Shown here one piece after another: positions 53,503 to 61,885 of a stretch of DNA of 64,000 nt. Both the position numbers and the translations under genes were made by a program. The notes beneath the pieces were generated by a model. It was not told the DNA's origin. It saw only the letters and a list, made by a program, of their open reading frames with translations, and made no database searches. Source of the stretch: Aurantiacibacter atlanticus (GTDB taxonomy: Bacteria > Pseudomonadota > Alphaproteobacteria > Sphingomonadales > Sphingomonadaceae); assembly GCF_001077815.2 (NCBI RefSeq), contig NZ_CP015441.1, forward strand, positions 1 to 64,000. Direction: 5' to 3'. How positions within the stretch are numbered: position 1 is the stretch's first letter; each line of letters starts with the position of its first letter.

Positions 53503-56091
53503 TCACCCTCCCGGAAACAGTCGCACGACCAGCGTAATCGCCAGCCCTTGAAGGGCGGCATAACCGATGAATCGTACGACCACGTCAAGCGTCACATTGG
53601 TAGGCGCGACCAGCAGACCCCTACCGCTGCGATAGCCGAGATAAAGCGCCATGATTCCAGCGATAATTACGGTGCATGCCTGGAAGGCGAGCAGTGCGAA
53701 CACCGAGGCGCCTTGCCCGCTAGCTGTCGGCAGCAAGTCGGCCGCGCTCCAACCGCTCCAGTCCCACCAGGTCGCGCCGCACAGCAAGGCCGCACCGAGT
53801 GCGGCAGTCAGCCACGGCCCCTGTCCGGGGAATTCGCCTTCAGGCTTGCCGGCCAGGATGCGGCGCGAGAGCCATGCCGCAGCGAGCGCCAGCACGAGCA
53901 GAATTGCGATTCCCAAAGTCTGCAGTAGGCCCGGCGGCGCTATCCAGACTTCGGGATGTATCCCATAAAGGTAGAGATAACTGAACAGGGCCATGAATAC
54001 GATCATGCCCATCACCACGATCAGCGTGTTGAGCGCCCACCAGCCATGGCTGGAAGGGCCGGTGATGGCAATCGGCACGACGATTCCCGCGCCGATATCA
54101 GCAGTTTTCTGCTGGATCGGCCGGTCCGTCTCCCACAGCCAGCGCAACACGCAGAACAGTGCAAGTACGCCGCTGAAGGTAGCGAAGGCATAGGCCTGCA
54201 CTGTCAGGGCGAGGAAAAAGCCTGCCGTGAACACGGCTGCGCTCACAGGCCATGGCGAAGGGCCGGGCATCAATTGCAGGTATTGCGGTTCGGCATTGAT
54301 GGGGCTGGTTATGATCGTTTCGCGCAGGCCGGTTGCGCTATTGGGCAGGAAATAGCGGCCGTTGGCCACGTCGTCACATATCTCGGGATCGTCCCACAGC
54401 GGCTCACGGCCCTTCACAAGCGGGATCGAGCGGGTCGAATACATCCCCGTCGGCAGCCATTCCAGCGTTCCGCCGCCATAGATATTGCCCGCATCGTGAT
54501 TGGTGGTGAAGCGAAAGCGGCGCGCGAGGTCGAACAGGAACAGCAGCACACCGGCGGCGATCACGAAGGCGCCCATGGTGGAAACAAGGTTGGGAATGTC
54601 CAGCCCGCGCTCCGGCAGGTAGGTATAGACCCGCCTTGGCATGCCTAGAAAACCGGTCAAATGCATCGGCAGGAAGGTGATGTGCAGGCCGGTGAACATC
54701 AGCCAGAAGACCCATTTGCCCAACCGCTCCGACAGCGGATTGCGGCTTGTCATGCCGTTCCAGTAGTAGAACGCGGCGAACATGGGAAACACCATGCCGC
54801 CCAGCAGCACGTAGTGCAGGTGCGCAACGATGAAATAGGTATCGTGTACCTGCCAGTCGAAGGGGACCATTCCCACCATCACGCCGGTCAGCCCGCCCAT
54901 CACAAAGATCATGATGCTGCCGACCACGAACAGCGCCGGTGTCGACCAGCGGATCTTCCCCGCCGCCAGCGTGGCGATCCAGCAGAACACCTGGATGCCC
55001 GCGGGCAAGCTCACCGCCATACTCGCCGCGCTGAAATATCCGGTGGAAACGCGCGGCATGCCGGTTGCGAACATGTGGTGCGCCCACACGCCGAAACTGA
55101 TGAAGCCGGTCGCTACCAGCGCCAGCACGTTCAGGCGGTAACCGATCAGTTCGGTCCGCGCGCTGGTCGCCACCATCATGCTCATCAGGCCGGCAGCGGG
55201 AAGGAAGATGATGTAGACCTCAGGGTGCCCGAAGAACCAGAACAGATGCTGCCACAGCAGCGGATCGCCGCCGCGCGTGGGGTCGAAGAAGGGCCAGTTG
55301 AAGGCGCGTTCCAGTTCCAGCAACAGAGTGCCCAGGATCACGCTGGGGAAGGCGATCACGATCATCACTGCGAACACCAGCATGGCCCAGGCGAACATAG
55401 GCATCCGGTCCAGCGTCATGCCAGGCGCCCGTGTGCGCAGCACGCCGACAATGATCTCGATAGCCCCGGCGATAGCGCTGATTTCTATGAACCCGATACC
55501 TAGCAGCCAGAAATCGGTATTGATCTCCGGGCTGTAGGCGATCGAGGTAAGCGGTGGATACATGAACCAGCCGCCATCGGGCGCCAGCCCCACGAAGATA
55601 CTGGCGAAAAAGCACAACCCGCCGACGAAATAGGCCCAGAAGGCATAAGCCGAAAGCCGCGGAAACGGCAGGTCGCGCGCGGCGAGCATCTGCGGCAACA
55701 GCATGATCCCGATCGCTTCCACCATCGGCACGGCGAACAGGAACATCATCACCGTGCCGTGCATGGTGAAGAACTGGTTGTAGGTCTCCTGTGGCAGGAA
55801 ATCCTGCAAGGGTGCCGCCAACTGCACCCGCATGCCCAGAGCCAATATACCAGCCAGCAGGAAGAACAGGAACGCCGTGGCGACGTAGAAAAAGCCGATA
55901 TAGTTGTTGTTGACGACCGTCAGCAGCCCCCAGCCCCTGGGGTTGTCCCAGATCCGTTCGAGCTCCTTAACCTCGCGTTCCGGACGCGGATCCTTCGTCG
56001 GAAATCGCTCGTACAGCCTATGGTCGAAGCCGGTTTCGGACGTGCGACCGGCCATGGCCTCGCGCGTATCTTTCACCGGGGGTCCGCTCAT
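53503..56091 (-). CDS. Fused cytochrome c oxidase subunits I and III
   Basis: An 862-aa CoxA-CoxC fusion. The subunit I part (about residues 60-600) has HGTVMMFLFAVPMVEA, the active-site helix FFGHPEVYIIFLPAAG with the Glu proton-channel residue, the His pair region WAHHMF and the heme-ligand segment IVAHLHYVLLGG. The C-terminal part (about 640-862) is a subunit III domain with several helices. Such fusions occur in caa3-type oxidases. It overlaps coxB by ATGA. The oxidase would reduce O2 to water and pump protons, with CoxB-bound cytochrome c as donor. Confidence 0.93.
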   Translation of the reverse strand: MSGPPVKDTREAMAGRTSETGFDHRLYERFPTKDPRPEREVKELERIWDNPRGWGLLTVVNNNYIGFFYVATAFLFFLLAGILALGMRVQLAAPLQDFLPQETYNQFFTMHGTVMMFLFAVPMVEAIGIMLLPQMLAARDLPFPRLSAYAFWAYFVGGLCFFASIFVGLAPDGGWFMYPPLTSIAYSPEINTDFWLLGIGFIEISAIAGAIEIIVGVLRTRAPGMTLDRMPMFAWAMLVFAVMIVIAFPSVILGTLLLELERAFNWPFFDPTRGGDPLLWQHLFWFFGHPEVYIIFLPAAGLMSMMVATSARTELIGYRLNVLALVATGFISFGVWAHHMFATGMPRVSTGYFSAASMAVSLPAGIQVFCWIATLAAGKIRWSTPALFVVGSIMIFVMGGLTGVMVGMVPFDWQVHDTYFIVAHLHYVLLGGMVFPMFAAFYYWNGMTSRNPLSERLGKWVFWLMFTGLHITFLPMHLTGFLGMPRRVYTYLPERGLDIPNLVSTMGAFVIAAGVLLFLFDLARRFRFTTNHDAGNIYGGGTLEWLPTGMYSTRSIPLVKGREPLWDDPEICDDVANGRYFLPNSATGLRETIITSPINAEPQYLQLMPGPSPWPVSAAVFTAGFFLALTVQAYAFATFSGVLALFCVLRWLWETDRPIQQKTADIGAGIVVPIAITGPSSHGWWALNTLIVVMGMIVFMALFSYLYLYGIHPEVWIAPPGLLQTLGIAILLVLALAAAWLSRRILAGKPEGEFPGQGPWLTAALGAALLCGATWWDWSGWSAADLLPTASGQGASVFALLAFQACTVIIAGIMALYLGYRSGRGLLVAPTNVTLDVVVRFIGYAALQGLAITLVVRLFPGG

Positions 56092-57116
56092 CGTTGCTGC
56101 TCGAGCCAGATGGCGATGGCCTCCAGCTCCTCGGCCGAAAGCATGTCGTAACTGGGCATGCGATTGCCGGGTTTGATCGACTGGCTGTCACCAATCCAGC
56201 CGATCATGGTCCCGCGATTGTTGGGGAGGATGCCAGCGCCAAGCGACAAGCGACTGCCGATGTAAGTCAGGTCCGGTCCGGTAAGGCCGTTCGCCTCGGT
56301 ACCTGCAACCCGATGGCAAGCCGCGCATCCGCTGGCCATGAACAGTTCTCTTCCGTCCGGCCCATCCGGCACGTCGGCAATCGGCGCTGGCGTCGCAAGT
56401 GCTGGCAAATCGCCGGGCACATCCTGTTCGGCCGCAGCAGGAATGGGGGTCGTGCGCGCCGTCCACCATTCTTCCCACGCTGCGGCATCGTGCGCGAGGG
56501 TGACGAAACCCATCAGTGCGTGAGGACCTCCACAATACTCTGCGCAGACGCCACCGAAACGCCCCGGCCGGTCAGCCTGGATGACGAGCTCATTGGTCCT
56601 GCCGGGGATCATGTCGCGCTTGCCAGAGAGGTTAGGCACCCAGAAACTGTGAATTACGTCGCCGCTCTCCAATTCCAAAACCACCGGCTGGTCGACAGGC
56701 AAATGCAGTTCGTTGGCATCGCGCAACACCACGTTGCCCCTTTCATCAAGGTATTCGACATCGAACCACCACATATAACCGGTCACCCGTATGCGCATTG
56801 CATCGTCGGGAACGGGCTCGGTCAATGATGCCGTTAGCGTAAGGCCCCAGACCAGCAGGCCCGTCAACACTACGCCGGGGAAGGCGATGCCTCCGATCCA
56901 GACCGCCTTTTCGCCTCCCAGCTTTCTCTTGAATCGGTCGGGACCACGGATGGCCACATAAAGCGCGCCGACCACGATTGCCGTTACGACCACGCCTATG
57001 CCGATAAGCGCCCAGGCCAGCACCAGCACGCTATCGGCATAGGGACCGGCCGGGTCCAGCACCGGAGGCGGCCAGCCCCACCATGCATCAAAGACAGTGC
57101 TAGTGCTAATCATCAT
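56088..57116 (-). CDS. coxB: Cytochrome c oxidase subunit II with C-terminal cytochrome c domain
   Basis: A 342-aa CoxB fused to a cytochrome c. Two N-terminal membrane helices are followed by the CuA domain, with HSFWVPNLSGKRD (His) and CAEYCGGPHALMGF (two Cys, His, Met). The tail carries a heme-binding CAACH in ELFMASGCAACHRV and an axial Met near GNRMPSYDML, the caa3 form. The start at 57116 overlaps the end of the upstream cytochrome gene; a later Met at 57113 is equivalent. First electron entry point of the oxidase. Confidence 0.93.
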   Translation of the reverse strand: MMISTSTVFDAWWGWPPPVLDPAGPYADSVLVLAWALIGIGVVVTAIVVGALYVAIRGPDRFKRKLGGEKAVWIGGIAFPGVVLTGLLVWGLTLTASLTEPVPDDAMRIRVTGYMWWFDVEYLDERGNVVLRDANELHLPVDQPVVLELESGDVIHSFWVPNLSGKRDMIPGRTNELVIQADRPGRFGGVCAEYCGGPHALMGFVTLAHDAAAWEEWWTARTTPIPAAAEQDVPGDLPALATPAPIADVPDGPDGRELFMASGCAACHRVAGTEANGLTGPDLTYIGSRLSLGAGILPNNRGTMIGWIGDSQSIKPGNRMPSYDMLSAEELEAIAIWLEQQR

Positions 57117-57510
57117 CCAGACCGTAGAGATATGCGGCAACATCGCGTGCTTCGGCTTCGCTCAGCGGCATGGGCGGCATCAGTGATCCGGGTTTCGCTT
57201 CCGGTGCATTGCGGACGAAGGCAGCCAGGTTCTCCGGGCTATTGGCCAGCGCGCCAGCAATCGGCCCGAAGTCGTCGAACCCCACCAGTGATGGCCCCGT
57301 GCGGCCCTCCGGCCAGGAAATACCCGGTATTTCATGACAAGCGGCGCAGCCCACGCGTTCTATAGCAGCCTTGCCTCGCGCTGTCGCTTCCGCGTCGGGA
57401 GCGTAACGTGATGCAGGCGGCTCATGACACGCTGCGGGCACGAGCGATAGCGGGACCATCGCAAGGGCAAAGTTCGACCGCTGCCAGAATGCGCCGGACG
57501 ATCCGCTCAT
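57106..57510 (-). CDS. Lipoprotein c-type cytochrome of the oxidase operon
   Basis: A 134-aa monoheme cytochrome c. A lipoprotein-like signal ends in LVPAAC, and CAACH lies in RVGCAACHEIPGISW with an axial Met in SLMPPMPLS. It overlaps the coxB start by 11 bases and is the first gene of the oxidase operon. It probably passes electrons from the bc1 complex, or from the periplasmic dehydrogenases nearby, to CoxB. Confidence 0.88.
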   Translation of the reverse strand: MSGSSGAFWQRSNFALAMVPLSLVPAACHEPPASRYAPDAEATARGKAAIERVGCAACHEIPGISWPEGRTGPSLVGFDDFGPIAGALANSPENLAAFVRNAPEAKPGSLMPPMPLSEAEARDVAAYLYGLDDD

Positions 57511-57569
57511 GTGATTGGATCCCTCATGAGTTTGGGAACCGGCGGGTTTGGTCAAATGTTCCCGACACA

Positions 57570-58295
57570 ATGCAGAAATTGCTGATTATCACTTCCCTCC
57601 CGATACTGTTGCTCGGCCTTATTGCCTGTGCCGAGAATGAACCCGCGCAGGATCGGTACGAGGCAAGTGGAGAACTGATTGCCCTTTCTGGTGCCGACGC
57701 CGGGGCGGCAGGCGCCTGTGTCAGCTGTCACGGACTCGATGGGCAGGGGGACGGAAACCTCTCACCGAGACTGGCTGGCCTTGATCCGGGTTACTTCGTG
57801 CGGCAGCTGGACTATTTCGCCAATGGCCGACGGCGGCATGACCAGATGACCTGGATCGCCGATCACTTGGACTGGCCAGCACGGCAACGAGTTGCGGATT
57901 ACTATGGCGATTTACCGATCCCAGTTGAGGCCGTCACAGTTGCGCGGGAAGAGGATTGCGCTGTTGCGGAGTTGTACCAGCAAGGCGATCCGGACCGAGG
58001 AATCGAGCCATGTGCCAGTTGCCACGGTGAAAACGGCGCGGGGGTCGGACCGGGCAATCCTGCTCTTGCTGCCCAGCCCGCAGCCTATCTGGAAGCACAG
58101 CTGCACGCATGGGCTTCTGGCGAACGATACGGCGATCCGGGCGATGCCATGCTGCGCATCAGCCAGCGTCTGACCGCGAGGGAGATGGCGCATCTGGGCG
58201 GCTATAGTTCGGCCCTCCCGGGTGCCAGTGGGTATCCGGGACCTCGGGCAGCATGCCCTCGAGCACGTCGTCCCGATCCAGAAAGTGGTGCTTGA
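57570..58295 (+). CDS. Diheme cytochrome c (c4-like)
   Basis: A 241-aa lipoprotein with signal LLGLIAC and two heme sites: CVSCH (GACVSCHGLDGQGDG) and CASCH (EPCASCHGENGAGVG), each in a cytochrome c4-type half. It is divergent from the oxidase operon, with 59 bp between starts. Its last about 45 codons overlap the end of the convergent cytochrome b gene, so the C-terminus after GGYSSAL is non-conserved. Probably carries electrons to the oxidase. Confidence 0.88.
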   Translation: MQKLLIITSLPILLLGLIACAENEPAQDRYEASGELIALSGADAGAAGACVSCHGLDGQGDGNLSPRLAGLDPGYFVRQLDYFANGRRRHDQMTWIADHLDWPARQRVADYYGDLPIPVEAVTVAREEDCAVAELYQQGDPDRGIEPCASCHGENGAGVGPGNPALAAQPAAYLEAQLHAWASGERYGDPGDAMLRISQRLTAREMAHLGGYSSALPGASGYPGPRAACPRARRPDPESGA

Positions 58296-58839
58296 GCGCC
58301 GCGATCACGTGGAGCGGGATCAGCCCGGCAAGCAGGATTGCCGCCGCGACGTGAACGTCGCCGGCCAAATCTAGCATGCGAAACTGCATTTCAGGCGACA
58401 GGTCCTGAAAGGGCATGGCGGGAACCGGGACCAGCCCGGCAAGGTTGAGATCGCGTGCCGGCTGGATCGCTGACCACATCATCCACCCCGAAATCGGCAG
58501 GACGGCAAAGAGGGCGTAGAAGAGGAAATGGGTGGCATGGGCGACTTTCGTTGGCCATCCTGGCGTGTCCGCATCGTTGATCGGCCCCGGCACGATCAGC
58601 CGCCAAAGCAACCTCAGGGCACCCATGACCAGCAGCGTCAAACCGATTTCGGAATGCAAGGCATATGCATCAAGCTTGTCGGCTCCGGCCAGATAACGCT
58701 GCATCCACCAGCCCGAAAAGAGCTGGAAGATCACCACAGCGGCCATGATCCAGTGAAAAGCAACGCCCACCGGCGTGTATTTGCCTCGCGCGCGATAACT
58801 TTCCGACCACTCGCGCCATTGCTGAACCCAGGGTTTCAT
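58159..58839 (-). CDS. Cytochrome b561-like membrane protein
   Basis: A 226-aa protein with four or five helices and the b561 His ligands in the first (VGVAFHWIMAAVVIFQLFSG), second (YALHSEIGLTLLVMGALRLL), third (KVAHATHFLFYALFAVLPISG) and last helix (VHVAAAILLAGLIPLHVIAA). It probably bears two hemes b and transfers electrons between quinol and periplasmic carriers. It is coupled to the CtaG-like gene by ATGA. The start at 58839 is Met43 of a longer frame whose N-terminal part reads as shadow sequence. Confidence 0.87.
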   Translation of the reverse strand: MKPWVQQWREWSESYRARGKYTPVGVAFHWIMAAVVIFQLFSGWWMQRYLAGADKLDAYALHSEIGLTLLVMGALRLLWRLIVPGPINDADTPGWPTKVAHATHFLFYALFAVLPISGWMMWSAIQPARDLNLAGLVPVPAMPFQDLSPEMQFRMLDLAGDVHVAAAILLAGLIPLHVIAALKHHFLDRDDVLEGMLPEVPDTHWHPGGPNYSRPDAPSPSRSDAG

Positions 58840-59570
58840 CGCAGGGTCGCGGGTTGCAGTGAGCGATAGAGCGTGAGGACTGCCGCTAGCAAATAAATCG
58901 CGGAGGCCGGGGCCCACATGATAAGCCCGGCGATCTGCTGGTCTTCCAGGGGAGAGAAACCCCATGCAGCGGTGGTCAGATAATGGGGAGCGTAAAAGGC
59001 GCTGCCAGCGAATAGCAGCAAGGCCCCCAGAACGCCCATCTGCACCATGGTAGCCAACAGCGCGATGGTTGCCGCGCCTGCCGACGCGCTTCGCAATCGG
59101 GCATACCAGAAAGCGGCGGCGCCGGTAATCGTCAACTGCATGGTCCAGAACACCGCATTACTGGAAAGCGCCGCGCCATAGGCTGCGGGAACGTGCCAGA
59201 ACCAAAATACCAGCGCCTGAAGCGCGGTCGCCAGGGCCAGCATGCCCGGAAGGCGATGACGATGCAGGCCGAAGGCCTCGCTCAGAAATGGCCCCAGCAG
59301 TGTGGCAAGCAGGACATGATGGACAGCGCGGGCACTGAACAGCGCCGAGCCAAGCGCGCAGAACGGACTGACGAACAGAAGGGCCGTCAAAGCAATCGCC
59401 GCCTGTCCGCAGCGATGACGCATCGCCGAGACACCACGGTGACGTGCGAGTAGCACTGATGCAGCGGCGAGGATCAACAAGAGCACCGGATCCAGGTTCC
59501 AGCGCGCCAACCACTCGTCTGGCAAGGGTGCAGCGCCGCAATATGGCAACCAGATTGTCGGTCCGTTCAT
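58836..59570 (-). CDS. CtaG-like cytochrome c oxidase assembly membrane protein
   Basis: A 244-aa protein with six or seven helices and the caa3_CtaG pattern: SARAVHHVLLATLLGPFL (His in a membrane), FWHVPAAYGAAL and PLEDQQIAGLIMWAPASAIY. This group is needed to form the CuA/CuB sites or to assemble caa3-type oxidases. The start at 59570 is Met69 of a longer frame that overlaps pcm, so the shorter form is preferred. Works with the oxidase operon to the left. Confidence 0.87.
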   Translation of the reverse strand: MNGPTIWLPYCGAAPLPDEWLARWNLDPVLLLILAAASVLLARHRGVSAMRHRCGQAAIALTALLFVSPFCALGSALFSARAVHHVLLATLLGPFLSEAFGLHRHRLPGMLALATALQALVFWFWHVPAAYGAALSSNAVFWTMQLTITGAAAFWYARLRSASAGAATIALLATMVQMGVLGALLLFAGSAFYAPHYLTTAAWGFSPLEDQQIAGLIMWAPASAIYLLAAVLTLYRSLQPATLR

Positions 59571-59682
59571 GTCAAGCTTCCTGCATGCCGGTTCCTCTGA
59601 TCTACGAAGCAGGCCGAAGGAATGTTCCCGGCTGCGGAATTCGAGGGATGGGGAAGGCGCGCCGTAGAGGTCCGAGCGCAGT

Positions 59683-60342
59683 TTATGCCGAAGTCTGTGC
59701 GCCGCTTTCCCTCTGCAGCAAGGGAACGAACCGGACCGGGCCGAGCCTGGTCTGGATGAACTGGTCGGTTGCACACCGCACGATCAGCACCATGGTTTGA
59801 GACGCGATATCGCCGACCGGCATGACAAGCCTGCCACCGATTACCAATTGCTGCTTGAGCGCCTCCGGCACAGCGGGCGCAGCAGCCGAAACCAGAATGG
59901 AATCGAAAGGTGCGTCCCGAGGGGAGCCGAGGCGGCCATCCCCGCAGCTGATTTCGACATTGGTGTATCCCAGGCCCGCAAGCCGCTCTTTCGCCATAGC
60001 CACGAGCGATGCCTCGCACTCGATCGCAATCACCCGCGCGGCAATCCGGCTGATCACCGCCGCTGCATAGCCAGAGCCCGCGCCGACCTCGAGCACCGTG
60101 TCACCTGGGCCAATGTCTGCCGTGTCGATCATCGCCGCCACGACATAGGGTTGGGAAATGGTCTGCCCGGAAGCAATCGGAAGTGCGCGATCCTCATAGG
60201 CGTTCTCACGCAGGTCCGCAGAGACAAACAGTTCACGCGGCACTTCCACAAAGGCAGCAAGCACGCGCTCCGCGCCGATACCGCGCCGCAGGATCTGCTC
60301 CTCTACCATTCGCTTGCGCGCCGCTTCGAAGGTCGCTTCCAT
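59683..60342 (-). CDS. pcm: Protein-L-isoaspartate O-methyltransferase
   Basis: A 219-aa PCMT repairing isoaspartyl sites. The family start MVEEQILRRGIGAERVLAAF is followed by AYEDRALPIASGQTISQPYV, the AdoMet motif VLEVGAGSGYAAAV and the PCMT-specific GRLVMPVG with the preceding FDSILVSAAAP. Length is normal. It follows a small membrane gene by 7 bp. It is transcribed in the direction of the ctaG-like gene but separated from it by 112 bp. Confidence 0.95.
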   Translation of the reverse strand: MEATFEAARKRMVEEQILRRGIGAERVLAAFVEVPRELFVSADLRENAYEDRALPIASGQTISQPYVVAAMIDTADIGPGDTVLEVGAGSGYAAAVISRIAARVIAIECEASLVAMAKERLAGLGYTNVEISCGDGRLGSPRDAPFDSILVSAAAPAVPEALKQQLVIGGRLVMPVGDIASQTMVLIVRCATDQFIQTRLGPVRFVPLLQRESGAQTSA

Positions 60343-60349
60343 GCTGCGC

Positions 60350-60526
60350 TCAGCCGCCGAAACCGGCGATAGCTGTCACGAGAACGAAGAGAGCAAAGCC
60401 TGTCAATCCGGCCAGAAAGACGCCCCGTCTTCGCCTGGTGCGCAGGATGATCTCACCACCACGCGCATCCTGCGAGGAAGTGACGATTCCGGCTTCGGAT
60501 GATCGCTTGTCGTGTTTCTCCTTCAT
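60350..60526 (-). CDS. Small single-helix membrane protein (58 aa)
   Basis: A 58-aa protein beginning with a charged N-terminus (MKEKHDKRSSEAGIV), then RTRRRRGVFLAGLTGFALFV as a membrane anchor. The start chosen at 60526 is Met77 of a longer frame whose N-terminal portion is unconvincing. It is transcribed with pcm. Function unknown; small basic-plus-helix proteins of this kind are common in sphingomonads. Confidence 0.6.
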   Translation of the reverse strand: MKEKHDKRSSEAGIVTSSQDARGGEIILRTRRRRGVFLAGLTGFALFVLVTAIAGFGG

Positions 60527-60777
60527 GGCATGAACCCAACGCGCGCAGGCTTGCGGTCGTTCCGGCAGCCACGCCCACCCGGCCTGCCTGAAAGGCAGGT
60601 AGAGTTTCCGGGCAAGGAAGGCCGGTAAGAAACACCCCAGGCGTGGCTTTGTCGGCTGCCTGTTTCGCGCCCCGGATTTGCGCACGACAGGTCCAAGACC
60701 CATGACGAGTTTGAAACAATTCATGCCGAAGAGCGTTGAATTATTATCGTCCACATCTCGATAGAAAGGGACGAAAT

Positions 60778-61017
60778 ATGTCGATCACAATTTTTGGAAT
60801 TGCAGCTGCGGCCAGCTTCGTCGCCTCGGTGGCGGCCGGTTTCTGGCTCATGCTTCACCTGAACAGCGTTGCATCAGCCTTTGAGGGCAAAGCCGACCTG
60901 GTCGCCTCTGACACACGGGCGCGTCATTCAAAGCAAGAAGTGCAGGTCGCGATTGCTGTCCTGCTTGGAGGTGCGGCGCTGTGCATTGCGTTGGCGATGA
61001 GTGTGATCGTGGCCTGA
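60778..61017 (+). CDS. Small two-helix membrane protein (79 aa)
   Basis: A 79-aa protein with two hydrophobic segments (AAAASFVASVAAGFWLMLHL and VAIAVLLGGAALCIALAMSV) joined by a charged loop. The ATG at 60778 follows AAAGGGACGAAAT, a good ribosome site. No family is recognised. It is divergent from the pcm operon. Confidence 0.65.
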   Translation: MSITIFGIAAAASFVASVAAGFWLMLHLNSVASAFEGKADLVASDTRARHSKQEVQVAIAVLLGGAALCIALAMSVIVA

Positions 61018-61107
61018 TAATAGAAATCGAAACCAAGCGCATTTCTTGCGCATCCGAATTGTCGACGAAGCGCGTCTTGGCCCTTTGTCGGCAGGGAAGG
61101 AAATCCA

Positions 61108-61518
61108 ATGATATCCTCCGCCAGAATACCGCTCGCCAGCGCCATTGCCACTTCCTTGGCGGTGGTCGCACTGTCCGGCTGTGCAACCTCCCCGATGGGA
61201 ACAAGTGCCGAGAGAGGCGAAGCTCGCCTCGCCGATATGCTCGCTGGGCGAACTGCTGGCGAGCCACAAAGCTGCATTTCTGGTTTTGCCGACAATCGCA
61301 TCACGGTGATCGACGAAACCGCCGTCGTCTACGATGCGGGCGACACGATCTATGTCGCGCGGCCCGACAACCCGCGCTCGCTCGATAGCCAGGACGTGCT
61401 CGTCATTGAGCGCACTGGCGGCCAGTTGTGCAAGCAGGATTTCGTGCGCACCGTGGACAGAACCCTTGGCTTCACGACCGGTATCGTTTTCCTTGGTGAT
61501 TTCGTGCCTTACCGCTGA
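61108..61518 (+). CDS. Conserved lipoprotein (DUF6491-like)
   Basis: A 136-aa lipoprotein with lipobox VALSGC and a small, mostly beta domain (SCISGFADNRITVIDETAVV, then VARPDNPRSLDSQDVLVIE). Two Cys (in QSCISG and QLCKQD) could form a disulfide. The ending FLGDFVPYR matches proteins I recall as DUF6491, with low certainty. It is coupled by 7 bp to the next gene. Confidence 0.7.
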   Translation: MISSARIPLASAIATSLAVVALSGCATSPMGTSAERGEARLADMLAGRTAGEPQSCISGFADNRITVIDETAVVYDAGDTIYVARPDNPRSLDSQDVLVIERTGGQLCKQDFVRTVDRTLGFTTGIVFLGDFVPYR

Positions 61519-61525
61519 TCAAGCG

Positions 61526-61870
61526 ATGGGAACTGTCGTCGCCACATACTTCTGGGAAATTCGCCCCGGGAAGGAAGAGCAATTCCGTTCGGCATGGCGG
61601 CGTGGGACCGAGCTGATCAGGCGCAAGTATGGAAGCCTCGGTTCGCGGCTTCATCGCGCGGTCCGGGACGATGACAAGATTTGCTTCGTCGGTGTAGCCG
61701 AATGGCCGGACGAGGCCAGCTGGCGCGAGGCATTCGATGCTGGCATGGCCTATGACGAGCCTGCCACGCGCAAATCCTTCCTCGATGCGATCTGCGCCAC
61801 TGGAGGTGATCCCATGCTGATGGAAGTAACCGACGACCTGCTTGAGGCCGATCATGGCGAGAACACCTGA
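61526..61870 (+). CDS. Dimeric alpha-beta barrel protein (ABM-like)
   Basis: A 114-aa protein with the ABM-type ferredoxin-like fold: an initial strand (VVATYFWEIRPGKEEQFRSA), then LGSRLHRAVRDDDKICFVGV and AEWPDEASWREAFDAG. The family includes monooxygenases and heme-degrading enzymes, but catalytic residues vary and the substrate is not predictable. The ATG at 61526 follows the lipoprotein stop by 7 bp and has no strong ribosome site, so it may be coupled. Confidence 0.75.
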   Translation: MGTVVATYFWEIRPGKEEQFRSAWRRGTELIRRKYGSLGSRLHRAVRDDDKICFVGVAEWPDEASWREAFDAGMAYDEPATRKSFLDAICATGGDPMLMEVTDDLLEADHGENT

Positions 61871-61885
61871 TTTGCATTTGCCGAT

